Part shown: piece after piece, positions 10,572 to 21,816 of the stretch
Layout of the letters: the number at the start of each line of letters is the position of its first letter
Numbering within the stretch: the stretch's first letter is position 1
Origin: Stachybotrys elegans
Taxonomy: Eukaryota; Ascomycota; Sordariomycetes; Hypocreales; Stachybotryaceae
DNA: 64,000 nucleotides
Assembly (NCBI GenBank): GCA_020746835.1
Contig: JAGPNK010000008.1
Span: 1,984,001 to 2,048,000 of the forward strand
Direction of reading: 5' to 3'
Made by a program: the position numbers and the translations under genes
Notes under the pieces: generated by a model
Told to the model about the DNA's origin: nothing
Seen by the model: the letters and a program-made list of their open reading frames with translations, nothing else
The model's database searches: none

Positions 10572-13433
10572 ATGGCAGAGGTCGCAGGCCTCGTTCTCGG
10601 GGCCATAGGCATCGCGGGAGTTATTGGCGCATTCAAGGACGCCATCGACCTCTTTGCTTGCTTCGCGCAGTCTCGCGAGCTTGGCAGAGACTACGAAATT
10701 CTCAACATCAAGCTGGACATTGAGAAGGCGCTTCTCTTACAATGGGCGGATCGGGTGGGACTGTTGCGGCCACATGACTATGACCGACGTCTTGATCAGG
10801 AAGATATTCAGGCTACCGTCGTCAAGATATTGAGTTGCATCCGGCTGCTGTTGAGCGATGCGTCCAGCATCAAGGAAAAATATGGCTTTTCCGAAATCGA
10901 TGAACAATCCTTGACATCGCAGACCAATCCCTCCCTTTCCATCAGCGCGTGGCGCATGAGCAACTTCAACAGCCAATTCGAGTCTCTCAAGAAGCGCATG
11001 GCGCAACATGGCAGAGACACAAGCGTGAGCAAGAAAGTCCTCTGGGCCATCCGAGACAAGCAAGGTTTCGAGAGACTGATTATCGAACTTGCGCATTTTA
11101 CAGCCAAGCTTGATCAAGTCACGCCCATTGCCACCGGTCAACCGACTTCTCGAGCCATGGCTGATGAGGATCTCAAGACCATTACCGAGCTGAAAGATCT
11201 CAAGCTAATGGCTGAGGCTTCTTCTGGTTTGCACAAGGCACTGACTGATTCGGCGCGCAAAAATATCTCACGTACTTGTGAGAAAATCATCCTCAACCAG
11301 CTCTGGTTCCGGAAAATCCACCAGAGAAAGGACGACGTCGGAGAGGCTCACAAACAGACTTTGGATTGGGCTCTTCACCCACCACGCCAAAAGGCCCGCT
11401 GGGACAACTTGGCCGACTGGCTTCAAAATACCCCCCATGGAATCTATTGGATTTCAGGCAAGGCGGGGAGTGGGAAGTCGACGCTCATGAAGCACCTCCT
11501 CTCGCATCCACGAACTGAGTTGCTTCTAGACAGCTGGGCCGGCGAGGAATCATGCGTCTTAGTAGACCACTTCTTCTATAACCTCGGGACGCCAGAGCAA
11601 AAACAGTTCGAAGGGCTTTCAAGGGCGCTTCTGTACCAAATGCTAAACCACAGACCGGCGCTCATACACAAGGCCCTTCCAGATATGATGAAAGAACTCA
11701 AGGAGACTGACCATGGGCCAACCCTCCCCTCACTGTCGGAAATCAGATATGCTTTCCGGATTTTGGCCAAGGACTCGTCATCGGAAAAATACTGCATCTT
11801 TCTCGACGGCCTTGATGAGTTTGAAGGAAACATCAACGAAAGCATAGCTCTTATCCAGGAGCTCGGCTCCTCCCCCAACATCAAAGTCCTGGTCTCGTCC
11901 CGCCCCATCCCTTCATGTGTTGCTGCTTATGAGGACTTGCCCAAGCTGCACCTGCAAGATCTCACACACAGCGACATCAAGGCATACGTGCAAGACACAA
12001 TTGGTGGGCACAGGTACATGCAAAGGCTTCTGCGACGCAACAAAGAAGAGGCAGAAGGGGTGTTGAAGGATATCGTCAGCAAATCATCCGGAGTCTTTCT
12101 CTGGGTTGTGTTGGCATGCCGGTCCCTTCTCGTCGGATTCGGCGACTGCGATCGCCTGCCAGAACTCCGGAGGCGAGTCGATGAGCTTCCCCACGAGCTA
12201 GAGGATCTATTCGCCTTGATGCTTACGAGGATTGACGGAAGGCACAAGAAGCAAGGCGCATATATGCTACGCCTCTGCTTCGAGAGCCAGAGAGCGTCGC
12301 AGGAGCCTGGAAGTGACGCTTTCTCTTTCATGAGCACCCTGCCGCTAGCCCTGATAGACGATTCGGAAATTCCTGTCAATGAAATCCGCAACTTAACGAC
12401 GGAAGACAAGATTGATCTATGCACGGTGCTCGAGGGCCGACTTCGAAGTAGGTGTGGCGGCCTGCTGGAAACTGCCAAGTCGTCTGGGGGTTGCTACTGC
12501 GGCCAGGCGGCTCATAGCAGTCAGCGACCGGGAGAAGGACATAATGACTTGGTTGATGGGAGGGTGGCCTTCATGCATCGTACCGTCTTCGAATTCCTCA
12601 GCAATGACGACGTGTGGCAATACGACTGTCTACAGATGGACAACGACGAGCAGAGGATAGCAAGAGACCTATGCTTACGCGATCTTTATATGATGACCTT
12701 GGGGACTATATACCTGCAAACGGCCCATGTGGCTGGGAGAAAGAACCTCGACCACCAGCTTTTTCGCCTGCTCACTAGCGGTATTTTCTGGATGCTCAAG
12801 GGAGATTTGAGTTGTCGACTTGTGTTTTTCAAGGCCCTTTCATTTGTTCTCGAGGAGCTTGCCCGCTGCAGGACGATGCTTGATTCGCAGCTTCTGCAGG
12901 CGCTCGTGCCTACATCCCATTCACAGGGGTCTAATAGCACAAGAGACTGTCATTCACATACGTCCCTATTGATTGCTACCCACGTCGGCGCCCTGGACTG
13001 TGCAGTAGTTCACCCCGACTTCCCCTCGCTCAATGGCGAGAAGCTCCCACCATGCGGTTGCCCAACGCTGCTATGCGCAGAGTTTATGTGGCCTTTCAAG
13101 ATACTCAAGAGAAAGTTGCCGTGCGCAACAACACTCGCCCTGCTCCTAAAACAAGGTGCGAATCCCCGACTTCAGCTGCAAGCCACAAATCCTTTCACCC
13201 CTTGGTCTTTTTGGCTGCAGCAGCCAGAAGGGCTTCCTAGCATTGACTGGTCGCGTTCGGACGAGCAAGATATACTGGAGGTTATTAATGTAGCGATTGT
13301 GATGCTCAAGCATGAGGCTGGAGGGGCAAAAGAGCTGCGCAAGTGGATCAAGTCAAACGATGGTAAAGAGCATTCTGTTGCCGTGGAGCAAGCCAAGGCC
13401 GCGTTGTTGATGATATTGAATGGAAAGCCTTAA
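10572..13433 (+). CDS. HeLo-NACHT NLR-like protein (STAND NTPase)
   Basis: A single exon of 953 aa. The start is the ATG at 10572 (MAEVAGLVLG), because the frame upstream offers only a GTG. Residues 1 to about 190 fit a HeLo domain: a hydrophobic N-terminus 'GAIGIAGVIGAFKDAID', then helices. HeLo is the membrane-permeabilising death effector of HET-S-type proteins. NACHT follows, with Walker A GKAGSGKST near 294-302, Walker B 'IFLDGLDEFEG' near 406-416 and a sensor-like 'VLVSSRP' near 438. The C-terminal 400 residues are helical and carry no visible WD40, ankyrin or TPR repeats, which is unusual because most fungal NLRs have a repeat sensor. Expected role: a nucleotide-switched trigger of cell death in allorecognition or innate immunity. 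Confidence 0.85.
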   Translation: MAEVAGLVLGAIGIAGVIGAFKDAIDLFACFAQSRELGRDYEILNIKLDIEKALLLQWADRVGLLRPHDYDRRLDQEDIQATVVKILSCIRLLLSDASSIKEKYGFSEIDEQSLTSQTNPSLSISAWRMSNFNSQFESLKKRMAQHGRDTSVSKKVLWAIRDKQGFERLIIELAHFTAKLDQVTPIATGQPTSRAMADEDLKTITELKDLKLMAEASSGLHKALTDSARKNISRTCEKIILNQLWFRKIHQRKDDVGEAHKQTLDWALHPPRQKARWDNLADWLQNTPHGIYWISGKAGSGKSTLMKHLLSHPRTELLLDSWAGEESCVLVDHFFYNLGTPEQKQFEGLSRALLYQMLNHRPALIHKALPDMMKELKETDHGPTLPSLSEIRYAFRILAKDSSSEKYCIFLDGLDEFEGNINESIALIQELGSSPNIKVLVSSRPIPSCVAAYEDLPKLHLQDLTHSDIKAYVQDTIGGHRYMQRLLRRNKEEAEGVLKDIVSKSSGVFLWVVLACRSLLVGFGDCDRLPELRRRVDELPHELEDLFALMLTRIDGRHKKQGAYMLRLCFESQRASQEPGSDAFSFMSTLPLALIDDSEIPVNEIRNLTTEDKIDLCTVLEGRLRSRCGGLLETAKSSGGCYCGQAAHSSQRPGEGHNDLVDGRVAFMHRTVFEFLSNDDVWQYDCLQMDNDEQRIARDLCLRDLYMMTLGTIYLQTAHVAGRKNLDHQLFRLLTSGIFWMLKGDLSCRLVFFKALSFVLEELARCRTMLDSQLLQALVPTSHSQGSNSTRDCHSHTSLLIATHVGALDCAVVHPDFPSLNGEKLPPCGCPTLLCAEFMWPFKILKRKLPCATTLALLLKQGANPRLQLQATNPFTPWSFWLQQPEGLPSIDWSRSDEQDILEVINVAIVMLKHEAGGAKELRKWIKSNDGKEHSVAVEQAKAALLMILNGKP

Positions 13434-13699
13434 CCGAGCATATGTAGCAACTGGAATACCAAGCAGACATTGTTGTCAACCCTGATACTACCCCGAAACA
13501 TGATGTACAGTAGGAGGATAGCACACAAAAGTATATTGCGAGCTGCTCAAGACTACGGACAGAGTCGAAAAGCCAAAAACCGGCTAGACTGCACAGCAAG
13601 TGAACTTGTGGCCTGGCGGTGAAATATGTCTGCCAAAGCAGGGCTGGTCGAGTAGGCGAGGCCCTTCCATCTATGTTCAAATATACTAGCAGTCTATCT

Positions 13700-14876
13700 C
13701 TATCTGACTGGGTCTCGTTTATGCCGCAACTGACTCGGATTGGAGCACACTCTCTGTAGACGTTAGACGATATTGACCAGGAGGCATTGGAACGTACCTT
13801 TCGTCGCATACGAAAGTCCTTGTAAAACCCATTCCACAAATCCTGTTCGGTACAGTCCTCAACACCATCCCTCAGCAGGCACTTGGGCTGCTTGTTCAAC
13901 CGCGTACTCTCAGGCGTAGGTAGCCAGGGCTTGGGGACCGGCCAGTCCGAGAAATGCAGAAACTTGGCTTCATTGAAGACAGCGACGGGATCCCACTCTT
14001 CGCGGTCGGACCCGAGGTAGCGCTCGTGGTTATCCCCCCCAAACTCCCCCGTAAGGAGGTCGTATGGACGGTGGGGGAGCACCATGGCCGAGTCTTTGTA
14101 TAGGTCGTTTACTATCTCCATGTCGTAGTCGCTTCGGCCGGACGTTGCGATCTTGTCCATGATTCGTTCAAATTCAGTGGCGCTCGGCTGGATAAGCATC
14201 AACTGCGACGACAGGATCGGGTTGTCGGGAAACAGCCAGTATGCTCGAGGCATAGCTACCGGGCAAGGAGGTAGCAGAAACAGCTCGTCCATGTGTTGCA
14301 GGATAGTGCTGTCTGAGTCTAGGGATAGCACGCGCTTGTAGGCCGTCTGGTTGAATGCGAGCAACTTTGTGAAGGAGTCGGCCCAAGTCGCTATAACAGT
14401 CCGTTAGCACCCCCAGCCATGGAAGGGAGCCACTTACGGTCTGATCCATCTCTGTGCTGAATGGATATCGGCACCAGGTTGACGTTGAACTCGTCGCGAG
14501 CTTTGAGCACCAACCTTGCGTCGCTGGACTCTCCACGAACCGCCCCTGGATCAACCATGTTGGAAGGATACATCAAGACTCGGTCGGCTTTGCTCCCTAG
14601 TCGGTGCAGAGCCTCAAACAACATGACCGAGTTGCAGAGATACTCGCTATTAGTCACATACTGAGTGTAGGCGTAAGCCGACCAGTCAATTCCGGGCTCG
14701 TCAGAACGCAGGTTCGCCAGCAGGGCGTTGGGTCTCGGGGATAATGAGGCAGCCGAGTCGCGATACAGCAGGAGAAAACTGGCCAGGAAAAGCACCGCTC
14801 CAACTACAATAGCCAGACGCACTAGCTTCCCTGCATGAAATGATTCAAACATCAGACGGACGGTGCTGCTCGCCAT
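13700..14876 (-). CDS. GNT1-like: Golgi N-acetylglucosaminyltransferase, GNT1-like (glucose N-acetyltransferase 1 family)
   Basis: Three exons close in frame: 14876-14438, 14390-13798, 13753-13700 (361 aa). The start MASSTVRL is the first ATG in the frame. A type II membrane anchor at about 18-40 (LVRLAIVVGAVLFLASFLLLY) indicates a Golgi luminal enzyme. The catalytic part contains the metal- and sugar-nucleotide-binding DxD motif as 'LSLDSDS', followed by 'LPPCPVAMPRAYW', and later 'EFGGDNHERYLG' and 'HFSDWPVPKPW', which resemble fungal Gnt1p homologues and GT8-type enzymes. It probably adds N-acetylglucosamine to glycans. Intron 1 is only 47 nt (14391-14437) and contains GCTAAC. The gene is convergent with the NLR gene, 266 nt apart. 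Confidence 0.82.
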
Positions 14877-15193
14877 GGCAGTCGTCGCACGGGCACGCGC
14901 TGAGGGGTGTTGGATGGGATGTAGGAGGAAAAGAAGAGGATAGGGATTTCGGGGCTGAAAGGGAAGCGCCCTGGTAAAATACGAAAACACAAGCCTGGCG
15001 AGTTGTTACACAACAGCATGATACCAGCCCATTGTTACACAAAGCCTTGATCCGTGCATCACATTCCAGCCTTGCGTGTCAGATAGCGGCAGCAAGGCTC
15101 GTCCGAACAATGTATGGAGCTCGTGCGTGAATGACAAACTTCAGTGGTGTAAAGCATTGGAAATTCCTCTTCGTACGTAGGTCTCATGATACA
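14877..15193. other. Intergenic: GNT1 promoter and glycerate kinase 3' flank
   Basis: Upstream leader of the glycosyltransferase gene and 3' region of the next gene on the same strand. Nothing else is seen. Confidence 0.5.
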
Positions 15194-16471
15194 TTAGACA
15201 TGCACACTTGGTGTCAGAGTCGCCGCCTTTCCCCTACTCAGCATCCTCCCCACCGTGATGATCCTCATGACACACTCGGCGCTCTCCATGGTCAGCTTCT
15301 CCGCCTCGATGAAGGCATCGTCGAGCGTCATGGGTCGCTGGATGATGCAGGTAAACGCATCGATTCCTGCCTCGTAGTTGACCCGAGCCCCGGGGCCGAT
15401 TGTTCCCGCAATCGCCACCACGGGGAGGCCGTGTTTCTTTGCCCGTCGGGCCACCTCGGCGGGGATCTTCCCTAGAGGGGTTTGGTCGTCGATGCCGCCC
15501 TCGGCCGTGACCACGAGGTCGCAGTCGTCGAATAGCCCGTCCAGGTCGATGTACTGCATGATGAGATCGTATCTTGGCCAGAGCTGGGCTCCGATGAGAC
15601 GCAGACCAGTGCCCATACCGCCTGATGCTCCGCTGCCTGGAGATAGGCCTGCGTTGTCATCTCCAAGAATTGCTGAGCTGACTCGTGCCAGCTTGTCCAT
15701 GGCATCAGATAGGAGGGCGACTTGGTCCGCGGTTGCGCCCTTTTGGGGACCGAAAACTGCTGCGACACCATTCTTTCCGCAGAGGACGTTGTGCCAGTTT
15801 ACAGCCACGTCAATCTTGGTCTTAGCGACCCTCTTGTCAATCCTTGACAGATCAATATGATGAAGCCGGGTCAGAGACTCGCCACCGCGAGCAATTACAA
15901 GCTCCCGGCCATCTTCGTCATAAAGCCGGGCTCCGAGTGCTTGAAGCATGCCTGCACCTCCATCACAGGTTCCGGAGTCGCCGCATCCCATGAGAATCCG
16001 GGAGGCTCCAGACTCAATGGCGGCGAGGATCAATTCGCCAACACCATAGGTGGTCGTAGTTCCGGGATTGCGCAGACTCGGCGGCACCAGGCTAAGCCCA
16101 GCGGCCGCTGCCATCTCTATGACGGCCGTGCATGGTTCAGTGGACTTTTGTCCCAGGATTCCGAAAAACGAGTGAACCTTTTCACCCACTGGCCCGGCGA
16201 CGGTACATGGATGGATCACACCCCCAGTCGCAGCGACAATGGCGTGCGTGAAGCCTTCGCCGCCATCGACCAAGGGCACCTTTTTCACCGTGGCTTCAGG
16301 GTCCACGGCATGTATGCCTGCCTCGATACAGTTTGCCGCGGTATCAGGAGGCAGACTGCCCTTGAAGCCGGAAGGGCATACAAGGATGCGCATGCTAGGA
16401 GGAGCTGCGGTGATGAGGGGAGTGATCTTGGAGTCAATCGTGGGCCAAGAGGGGGTTTGGTATTCGGTCAT
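15194..16471 (-). CDS. Glycerate kinase (GlxK/GarK family)
   Basis: A single exon of 425 aa from the ATG at 16471. A second ATG 31 codons in (MRILVCPSGFKGSL) aligns with the bacterial start and is an alternative. Family motifs are clear: 'PSGFKGSLPPDTAA' at the N-terminus, 'PLVDGGEGFTHA', 'GCGDSGTCDGGAGMLQALGA', 'GSGASGGMGTGLRLIGAQL' and 'VVTAEGGIDDQTPLGKIPAEVA'. The enzyme phosphorylates D-glycerate, normally to 2-phosphoglycerate in this family, feeding glycerate into glycolysis. No partner pathway gene is adjacent. The motifs are intact, so the enzyme is probably active. Confidence 0.93.
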   Translation of the reverse strand: MTEYQTPSWPTIDSKITPLITAAPPSMRILVCPSGFKGSLPPDTAANCIEAGIHAVDPEATVKKVPLVDGGEGFTHAIVAATGGVIHPCTVAGPVGEKVHSFFGILGQKSTEPCTAVIEMAAAAGLSLVPPSLRNPGTTTTYGVGELILAAIESGASRILMGCGDSGTCDGGAGMLQALGARLYDEDGRELVIARGGESLTRLHHIDLSRIDKRVAKTKIDVAVNWHNVLCGKNGVAAVFGPQKGATADQVALLSDAMDKLARVSSAILGDDNAGLSPGSGASGGMGTGLRLIGAQLWPRYDLIMQYIDLDGLFDDCDLVVTAEGGIDDQTPLGKIPAEVARRAKKHGLPVVAIAGTIGPGARVNYEAGIDAFTCIIQRPMTLDDAFIEAEKLTMESAECVMRIITVGRMLSRGKAATLTPSVHV

Positions 16472-17823
16472 GTTTGTAAATAGCAAATGTAGCTTAGGGT
16501 ATATTGTTCAAACGATGGTATAGAATGGAGAACAAGGTAGCGACTGTCGGTCAAAGCGAATGTGGTATCGAGATGTGTTTGAACTCTAATTCAATCAGGA
16601 CATCTCTTCGTTCTTATACAAAATAACAACGCGATGCAACCACAGGCTCGCGTGTTAACAACCACGTCTCCAACCCTCCTCTAGCCCGGCGTGTTGGACA
16701 GCCACACCTAGCTTGCAGCCCCGAATAGTAACAGCAGAGCCCGCGCCGAGAACATGCCAGACCGGTATACAACCACAAAGATCTTGCTAACCCGTTGTAG
16801 AAAACTGTCACGAGGTTTGACGGACGCCCAGACATAGAGGGTAGTATCACTACCAAAGAGTACTAGTCTCGAGCGAGGCGTTTCGACGTCGCGTCCCAGC
16901 TGCCAAGTATTACGCGTTTCCCAGCCACAGTAAACACACAAGATAACGGGATACCAAGGCGTTGGTGCAGGAGGGGAAGTGTGTGTCGTGCCACTGCTCA
17001 GGGTTGGGGGGTCTTTGGGCTGGAAGACGGTGGGAATGATCGACGTGGACGGTCAAGGCTAACCGTCACCACTGAGGCCGAGCACATTGGCACTCACTAC
17101 AACCCGTCTGTAATGGAGGAGAATGGACGAGCTGAATTAAGCTTACCTCCCTTAAGGTTGTGTGGAGCTGAGGCTGTGTAGCCGCTCGCCCGTGGGGGTG
17201 GAACCTCTTTCAACCTTATCCGGCAACGTCTCGACGCAGGACAGCTTCTGCCATCTCTAGGGCCTTGGCCATGACGATGCTGCCATGCTATTAATAACCC
17301 TGCTTCCTTATCACCCCCTCCACGAGTGCCGAGAGAAACGGCTGAGTGCCGAGACCGACCATTGAGTCGTTGGCACCAATGAACGTCCTCTCCAGGCTTT
17401 AGGCCGCACATTCTCGCGCAAAGCCCCGTCCACGTAACTATGTCATGATTGTGGCGGAGCAGGACGGTACAATCCGTCAGTCGTTCTCTGCGCCCGTACA
17501 GTTATTGCTCAATCCTCTGCGGCTCGAACCTCGTATTCACAGTTGCTTTTGATGCATTGTCTAGCTGCTTGGCATAAGCTGCTGTAGCTGCCAGAGCATC
17601 TGCAACAGGCGGTGTACACACTTGGTTGGCTTTTGTGCCTGATTTTGGCTGCATCATCTGAATGTGGCTCATGGGCTTCGCCTCATCATGACGAGCCGCT
17701 TCATTTGACGGTGCAGTATATTACACTGATGGAATAATTCGTTTTGAGCCATGAACAACCTTTCTGTACTCTACAAGATCAGTTACCTCATACACTCGCT
17801 TCTCATACCACATTCGCTTCATC
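16472..17823. other. Intergenic 1.35 kb, nothing recognised
   Basis: Divergent region between glycerate kinase (minus) and the MFS transporter (plus). Small open frames on both strands lack family signatures and are taken as chance. It should contain both promoters, but I see no specific element. Confidence 0.5.
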
Positions 17824-19729
17824 ATGCCTAATTATTCCCTGTCCAGAGCCAATTCGCGCTCAAGCATCTGGCGCCCCTGGACGCCGGGATTTTCTTCGCC
17901 CACCGTTTATGAAAAGTCCCTTTACAAATACCCTTGGCTATCCAGTGACGAAGATAGCCAAGAAGTAGAGAACAGGAGATTTCTTCAGCGTGCGGCGCCC
18001 TTGGCTGCTTGGGACGAGGCACAGATCCCAGGTAGTGAAAGATGGGACTACGGCCAGCTCCCAGCTGCGTCAGACGTGGAACGGGGGTCCTCTGAAAACT
18101 CAGCTACTGAGGATGACTCCGGTCTTGTCGACATAGACTTGGTCAGTCATTATCGACGCAAGTCATTGCACTTACTGACAATGAATCAGGTCACCTGGGA
18201 TGGGCCTGACGACCCTGAAAACCCACATAACTGGAGTCGAGGGAAGAAATGGGTGTCAACCATTCTCGTCTCATGTTTCACTTTCATTTCGCCAGTATCT
18301 TCTACCATGCTGGCACCCGCACTACCAGATATGGCCAACGACCTCAACACTCCTTCCGGCTTCATGACATATCTGATGATGTCCATTTTCCTCCTGGCCT
18401 ACGCCATCGGCCCATTCGTTCTGGCCCCCTTGTCAGAAATGTATGGTCGCGTCGTCGTGCTGCAGGCGGCAAACATGATCTTCTTAATCTTCAACACCGT
18501 CTGTGGGTTCTCCAGGACAACTACGCAGATGCTAGTGTTTCGCTTTCTCAGTGGCCTGGGCGGAAGTGCTCCCCAAGCTGTAAGTCCTCACTTGAATCTT
18601 AACCGTGAGCATAAACTTACGATAGTGGCAGCTTGGTGGCGGTGTTTTGAGTGATTGCTGGAAGAAGGAGGAGCGCGGAGTAGCTACCGCAATCTACAGT
18701 CTTGCCCCTTTTCTCGGACCGGCCGTTGGCCCGATTGGTATGCTACACACCTTCATCAGTTGTACGGCGCTAATGGTCACAGCTGGAGGATATCTGACGC
18801 AGTACATGAATTGGCGTTGGATCTTCTGGGTCGTCTCTATGGCAGATGCAGTCGTCCAGATTCTTGCTGTGCTATTCTTGTCAGAAACGTATGCGCCAAA
18901 GATTCTACATGTTAAGGCCAAGAGCCTCCGGAAGATTACGAATAACTCTTCATTGCATACCGAGTACGATCGTCCTGATCGCACATTTCTTCAGCTACTT
19001 GGCAAAAACCTGACGCGCCCCTTCATTATGCTATTTACTCAGCCAACTATCCAGTTGACCGGGCTGTATCGAGCATACCTCTACGGCTTGATGTATTTTG
19101 TGTAAGTCGGCCCTTCTTCACGTCGACCTGGAGTCATTGCTGACCATTGCAGATTGGCATCATTCCCTCTTCTTTGGGAGGAACAGTACAACCAAGAGCC
19201 TGGCCGCGCAAGCTTAAACTACATCTCGCTAGGCGTGGGCTTTGTCATAGGTCTCTTTGTCTCTGGACCCATGATCGACAAGGTTTACGCCAGCCTCAAG
19301 ATCCGATACAACCATCCCGGTCGTCCAGAATTTCGGATCCCCCTGATGTTTCCAACAGCACTCGTTACACCCGCAGGCCTTCTCCTTTACGGCCTATCAG
19401 CCCACTTTCGACTTCACTGGATCGTACCAAATGTCGGTGCCGCCATCTTTGCTGGAGGGTTAATTCTCTCCTTCCAATGTGCCCAGACGTACGTCGTCGA
19501 CTCATACGAGCGGTACGCTGCAAGCGCTACAGGCGCGGCGGCATTTCTCAGAACCATGGCTGGCTTTAGCTTCCCATTATTTGCGCCGAGCCTATATCGT
19601 GCGCTTGGATTCGCATATGGCAATGCGGTGCTCGCTGGTATTGCCGTGGTTGTCTGCCTCGTCGGGCCTTTCATACTATGGAGATGGGGAGAAGCAATCA
19701 GAGCAAGGAGTCAATACTGCGCAAACTAG
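17824..19729 (+). CDS. MFS transporter, DHA1-type multidrug/polyamine family
   Basis: Five exons close in frame: 17824-18141, 18190-18579, 18632-18737, 18783-19101, 19153-19729 (569 aa). A hydrophilic N-terminus of about 120 residues ends in 'WDGPDDPENPHNWS', the signature before TM1 in fungal Tpo/Flr-type exporters. The first half holds 'APALPDMANDL', the loop 'LAPLSEMYGRVVVL' and the drug-transporter motif 'GLGGSAPQALGGGVLSDCW' created by splicing. The exon 3-4 junction restores 'GPIAGGYLT'. About 12 membrane segments are expected. It probably exports drugs or metabolites at the plasma membrane. Intron 3 (18738-18782) is only 45 nt. An in-frame alternative acceptor sits 6 nt before the chosen one at exon 3. 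Confidence 0.9.
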
Positions 19730-20154
19730 ATGTTTATGGGAAGGATATTATTTGTAAGGATTGGAAGTGGGATATATCTACCATACGTATAGACGTAGTC
19801 ACGGTACGTTGTATGGTATAGACTACAATGTTTAGATATCTTGCCACAACGCGTCTGGAACTGGGCGTTCTCTGGTCTCTGGTTACACCGCAGGCCGTGA
19901 AATGAATTCGTTGAAAGGCACCCAATCAAAACCATCTGTCACGATTCACAAGGCCACCATCGGGACTTTGACCCAATCCGTCCATGCCGTCGCCATAGGA
20001 TATACGAGTGCCTGCCCTCTTCTCATCCTAGCCCCTCATCACCTTTCCCTGTTGCCATTTGCTTCACCAGACAACAGCTTATCGCGCTGGACACCTCATC
20101 CGACTATCCATCGATTCTGCAAAGCGATAATAGCCCATAGTCAGCATCGTACTG
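19730..20154. other. Intergenic, nothing recognised
   Basis: MFS 3' flank and promoter of the protease-like gene. No gene-like frame or element is seen. Confidence 0.5.
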
Positions 20155-21816
20155 ATGCCGTCTAAATACCCTTTCCGATCAGCTTTGGTCCTCTCCGCTG
20201 CATCTCTGACCCTCGCCGACCACGAACCCCAAGCCATCCGATGGGCCACCACTCCCGTGGGACCAGACGGTCCATGGAACGCTGTCGAGGTCCGAGTCGG
20301 CTCCGGCGAACAGAGAATGGCCCTCGTGCCTGGCGGCGACTGGCAGACCTCTGTCGTCACGTCCGACTATTGTTCCTTCAACGCTTCCGTCAGTCACTGC
20401 AGTGCCGGCACCTACTCTAAGGACGAAGCGATAGAGAATGATCTCAACGGAATACGTTTTGAACCCCGCCCAAACAGCCTCGAGGAAGGCGTGCAGATCG
20501 AAGGGCGAAATTCGAGAATGTTCATGGACGAGTTCGACTTGGGGTTTGACGGCGGCGTCATCCCCAACGTCTCCATGACGCTGACCGAGTCTCAGTTTCG
20601 CGTCTATCCAAACGGCGACTGGTACCCCATGTTTACAGGCTGCCTCAGCCTCGGTGCGATCGATCCTCAGCAGCATTACGACGATATCTATACAAATATC
20701 ATTCCTTGGTACTTGGCAGCCAACCAGACGATTCCGTCCAGCTCCTTCGGTCTGCACATTGGCTCAGCAGTGGGGGGCACAGAGGTATCTGGCTCACTGA
20801 TGTTCGGGGGATATGACCCGGACCGTGTGCTGGGGCATGTGCTAGGTTTTGATGGTGTTTTTACCGGCCGCATCCCACTCCGCAGGCTCCGTATAGAGGT
20901 CGTTCAAGGCGCATCACCATTCGACTTTGATACCGGAGAGGACCTCTTGGAGGGTGATCCGCTTGTGGTAAGGCTCGACGCCTGCAGCCCATACCTCTCG
21001 CTTCCCATGGCAACTTGCGAGAACCTTGCCAGTCGGCTTCCACTCAACTACGATACCGGCCTTGGTCTCTATCTTTGGGACACTTCTGATCAGACATATC
21101 GAAACATCATGCATTCAGGGTCAGTGCTGGCTTTTACACTTGGAGAACGAGGCAGCGAGGTCACGATTAACGTTCCCTTCCAACACCTCAATCTCACACT
21201 TGAGCCACCACTTGTTGATGCACCCGTCTCCTACTTCCCTTGCTACACCGGCGATGTGGCTGTCCCAGTCCTTGGACGAGCCTTTTTGCAGGATGCCTTT
21301 GTAGGCGGCAACTTGGAGAGTGAGCGATGGTGGCTGGCGCAAGCCCCTGGGCCACTTTTACCAGATGCGTCTGAGATTTCCTCCATTGAATGGTACGACT
21401 TAGGCATTGAGGGTAGCGGTATCGATTGGGCCGCAACTTGGAGCGAGGTATGGACAGCACTGGATGAGCTGAATCAGGAGCTGCAAGATGATGGAAACAG
21501 AACCACACCTAGTAGCAACGGAACCACCCTCGGAGGCGGACAGACATCTAATTCAGAGGATGGTAACGGGATGACGACTGGTACGAGGATCGGTATTGGT
21601 GTGGGAGCCGGTGTAGGTGCCTTGTCGTTGGTGGCGATTGGCTTCTGGCTCTGGAAGCGGCGAGCTCGCCCGTCCATGAGTGAACCGACCGATAAGCCGC
21701 CAGTCCAACAACCCGAACCGTTTGTGGGCAGTAATGCAAGCTGGTATGGGGTTCCGGTTGAGGTTGGCGGTGAACAATCGGCATCTCACACCAACCGAAT
21801 GCACGACATGCCTTGA
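20155..21816 (+). CDS. Membrane-anchored aspartyl-protease-fold protein, probably non-catalytic
   Basis: A single exon of 553 aa. Residues 1-21 form a signal peptide. The next ~400 residues have the layout of a pepsin-type (A1) fold, including the 'WNAVEVRVGSGEQRMALV' start, 'GCLSLGAID', 'SGSLMFGGYDPDRV' and 'VPVLGRAFLQDAFV'. Both catalytic triads are degenerate: the first DTG position reads PGG (about 59-61) and the second reads D275-A-C. A normal two-aspartate mechanism is therefore not expected. An Asn/Thr/Ser-rich stalk leads to one membrane segment (about 480-500: GIGVGAGVGALSLVAIGFWLW) and a short basic cytosolic tail. It may be a binding or sensor protein. Many filamentous fungi carry such A1-like surface proteins. 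Confidence 0.8.
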   Translation: MPSKYPFRSALVLSAASLTLADHEPQAIRWATTPVGPDGPWNAVEVRVGSGEQRMALVPGGDWQTSVVTSDYCSFNASVSHCSAGTYSKDEAIENDLNGIRFEPRPNSLEEGVQIEGRNSRMFMDEFDLGFDGGVIPNVSMTLTESQFRVYPNGDWYPMFTGCLSLGAIDPQQHYDDIYTNIIPWYLAANQTIPSSSFGLHIGSAVGGTEVSGSLMFGGYDPDRVLGHVLGFDGVFTGRIPLRRLRIEVVQGASPFDFDTGEDLLEGDPLVVRLDACSPYLSLPMATCENLASRLPLNYDTGLGLYLWDTSDQTYRNIMHSGSVLAFTLGERGSEVTINVPFQHLNLTLEPPLVDAPVSYFPCYTGDVAVPVLGRAFLQDAFVGGNLESERWWLAQAPGPLLPDASEISSIEWYDLGIEGSGIDWAATWSEVWTALDELNQELQDDGNRTTPSSNGTTLGGGQTSNSEDGNGMTTGTRIGIGVGAGVGALSLVAIGFWLWKRRARPSMSEPTDKPPVQQPEPFVGSNASWYGVPVEVGGEQSASHTNRMHDMP

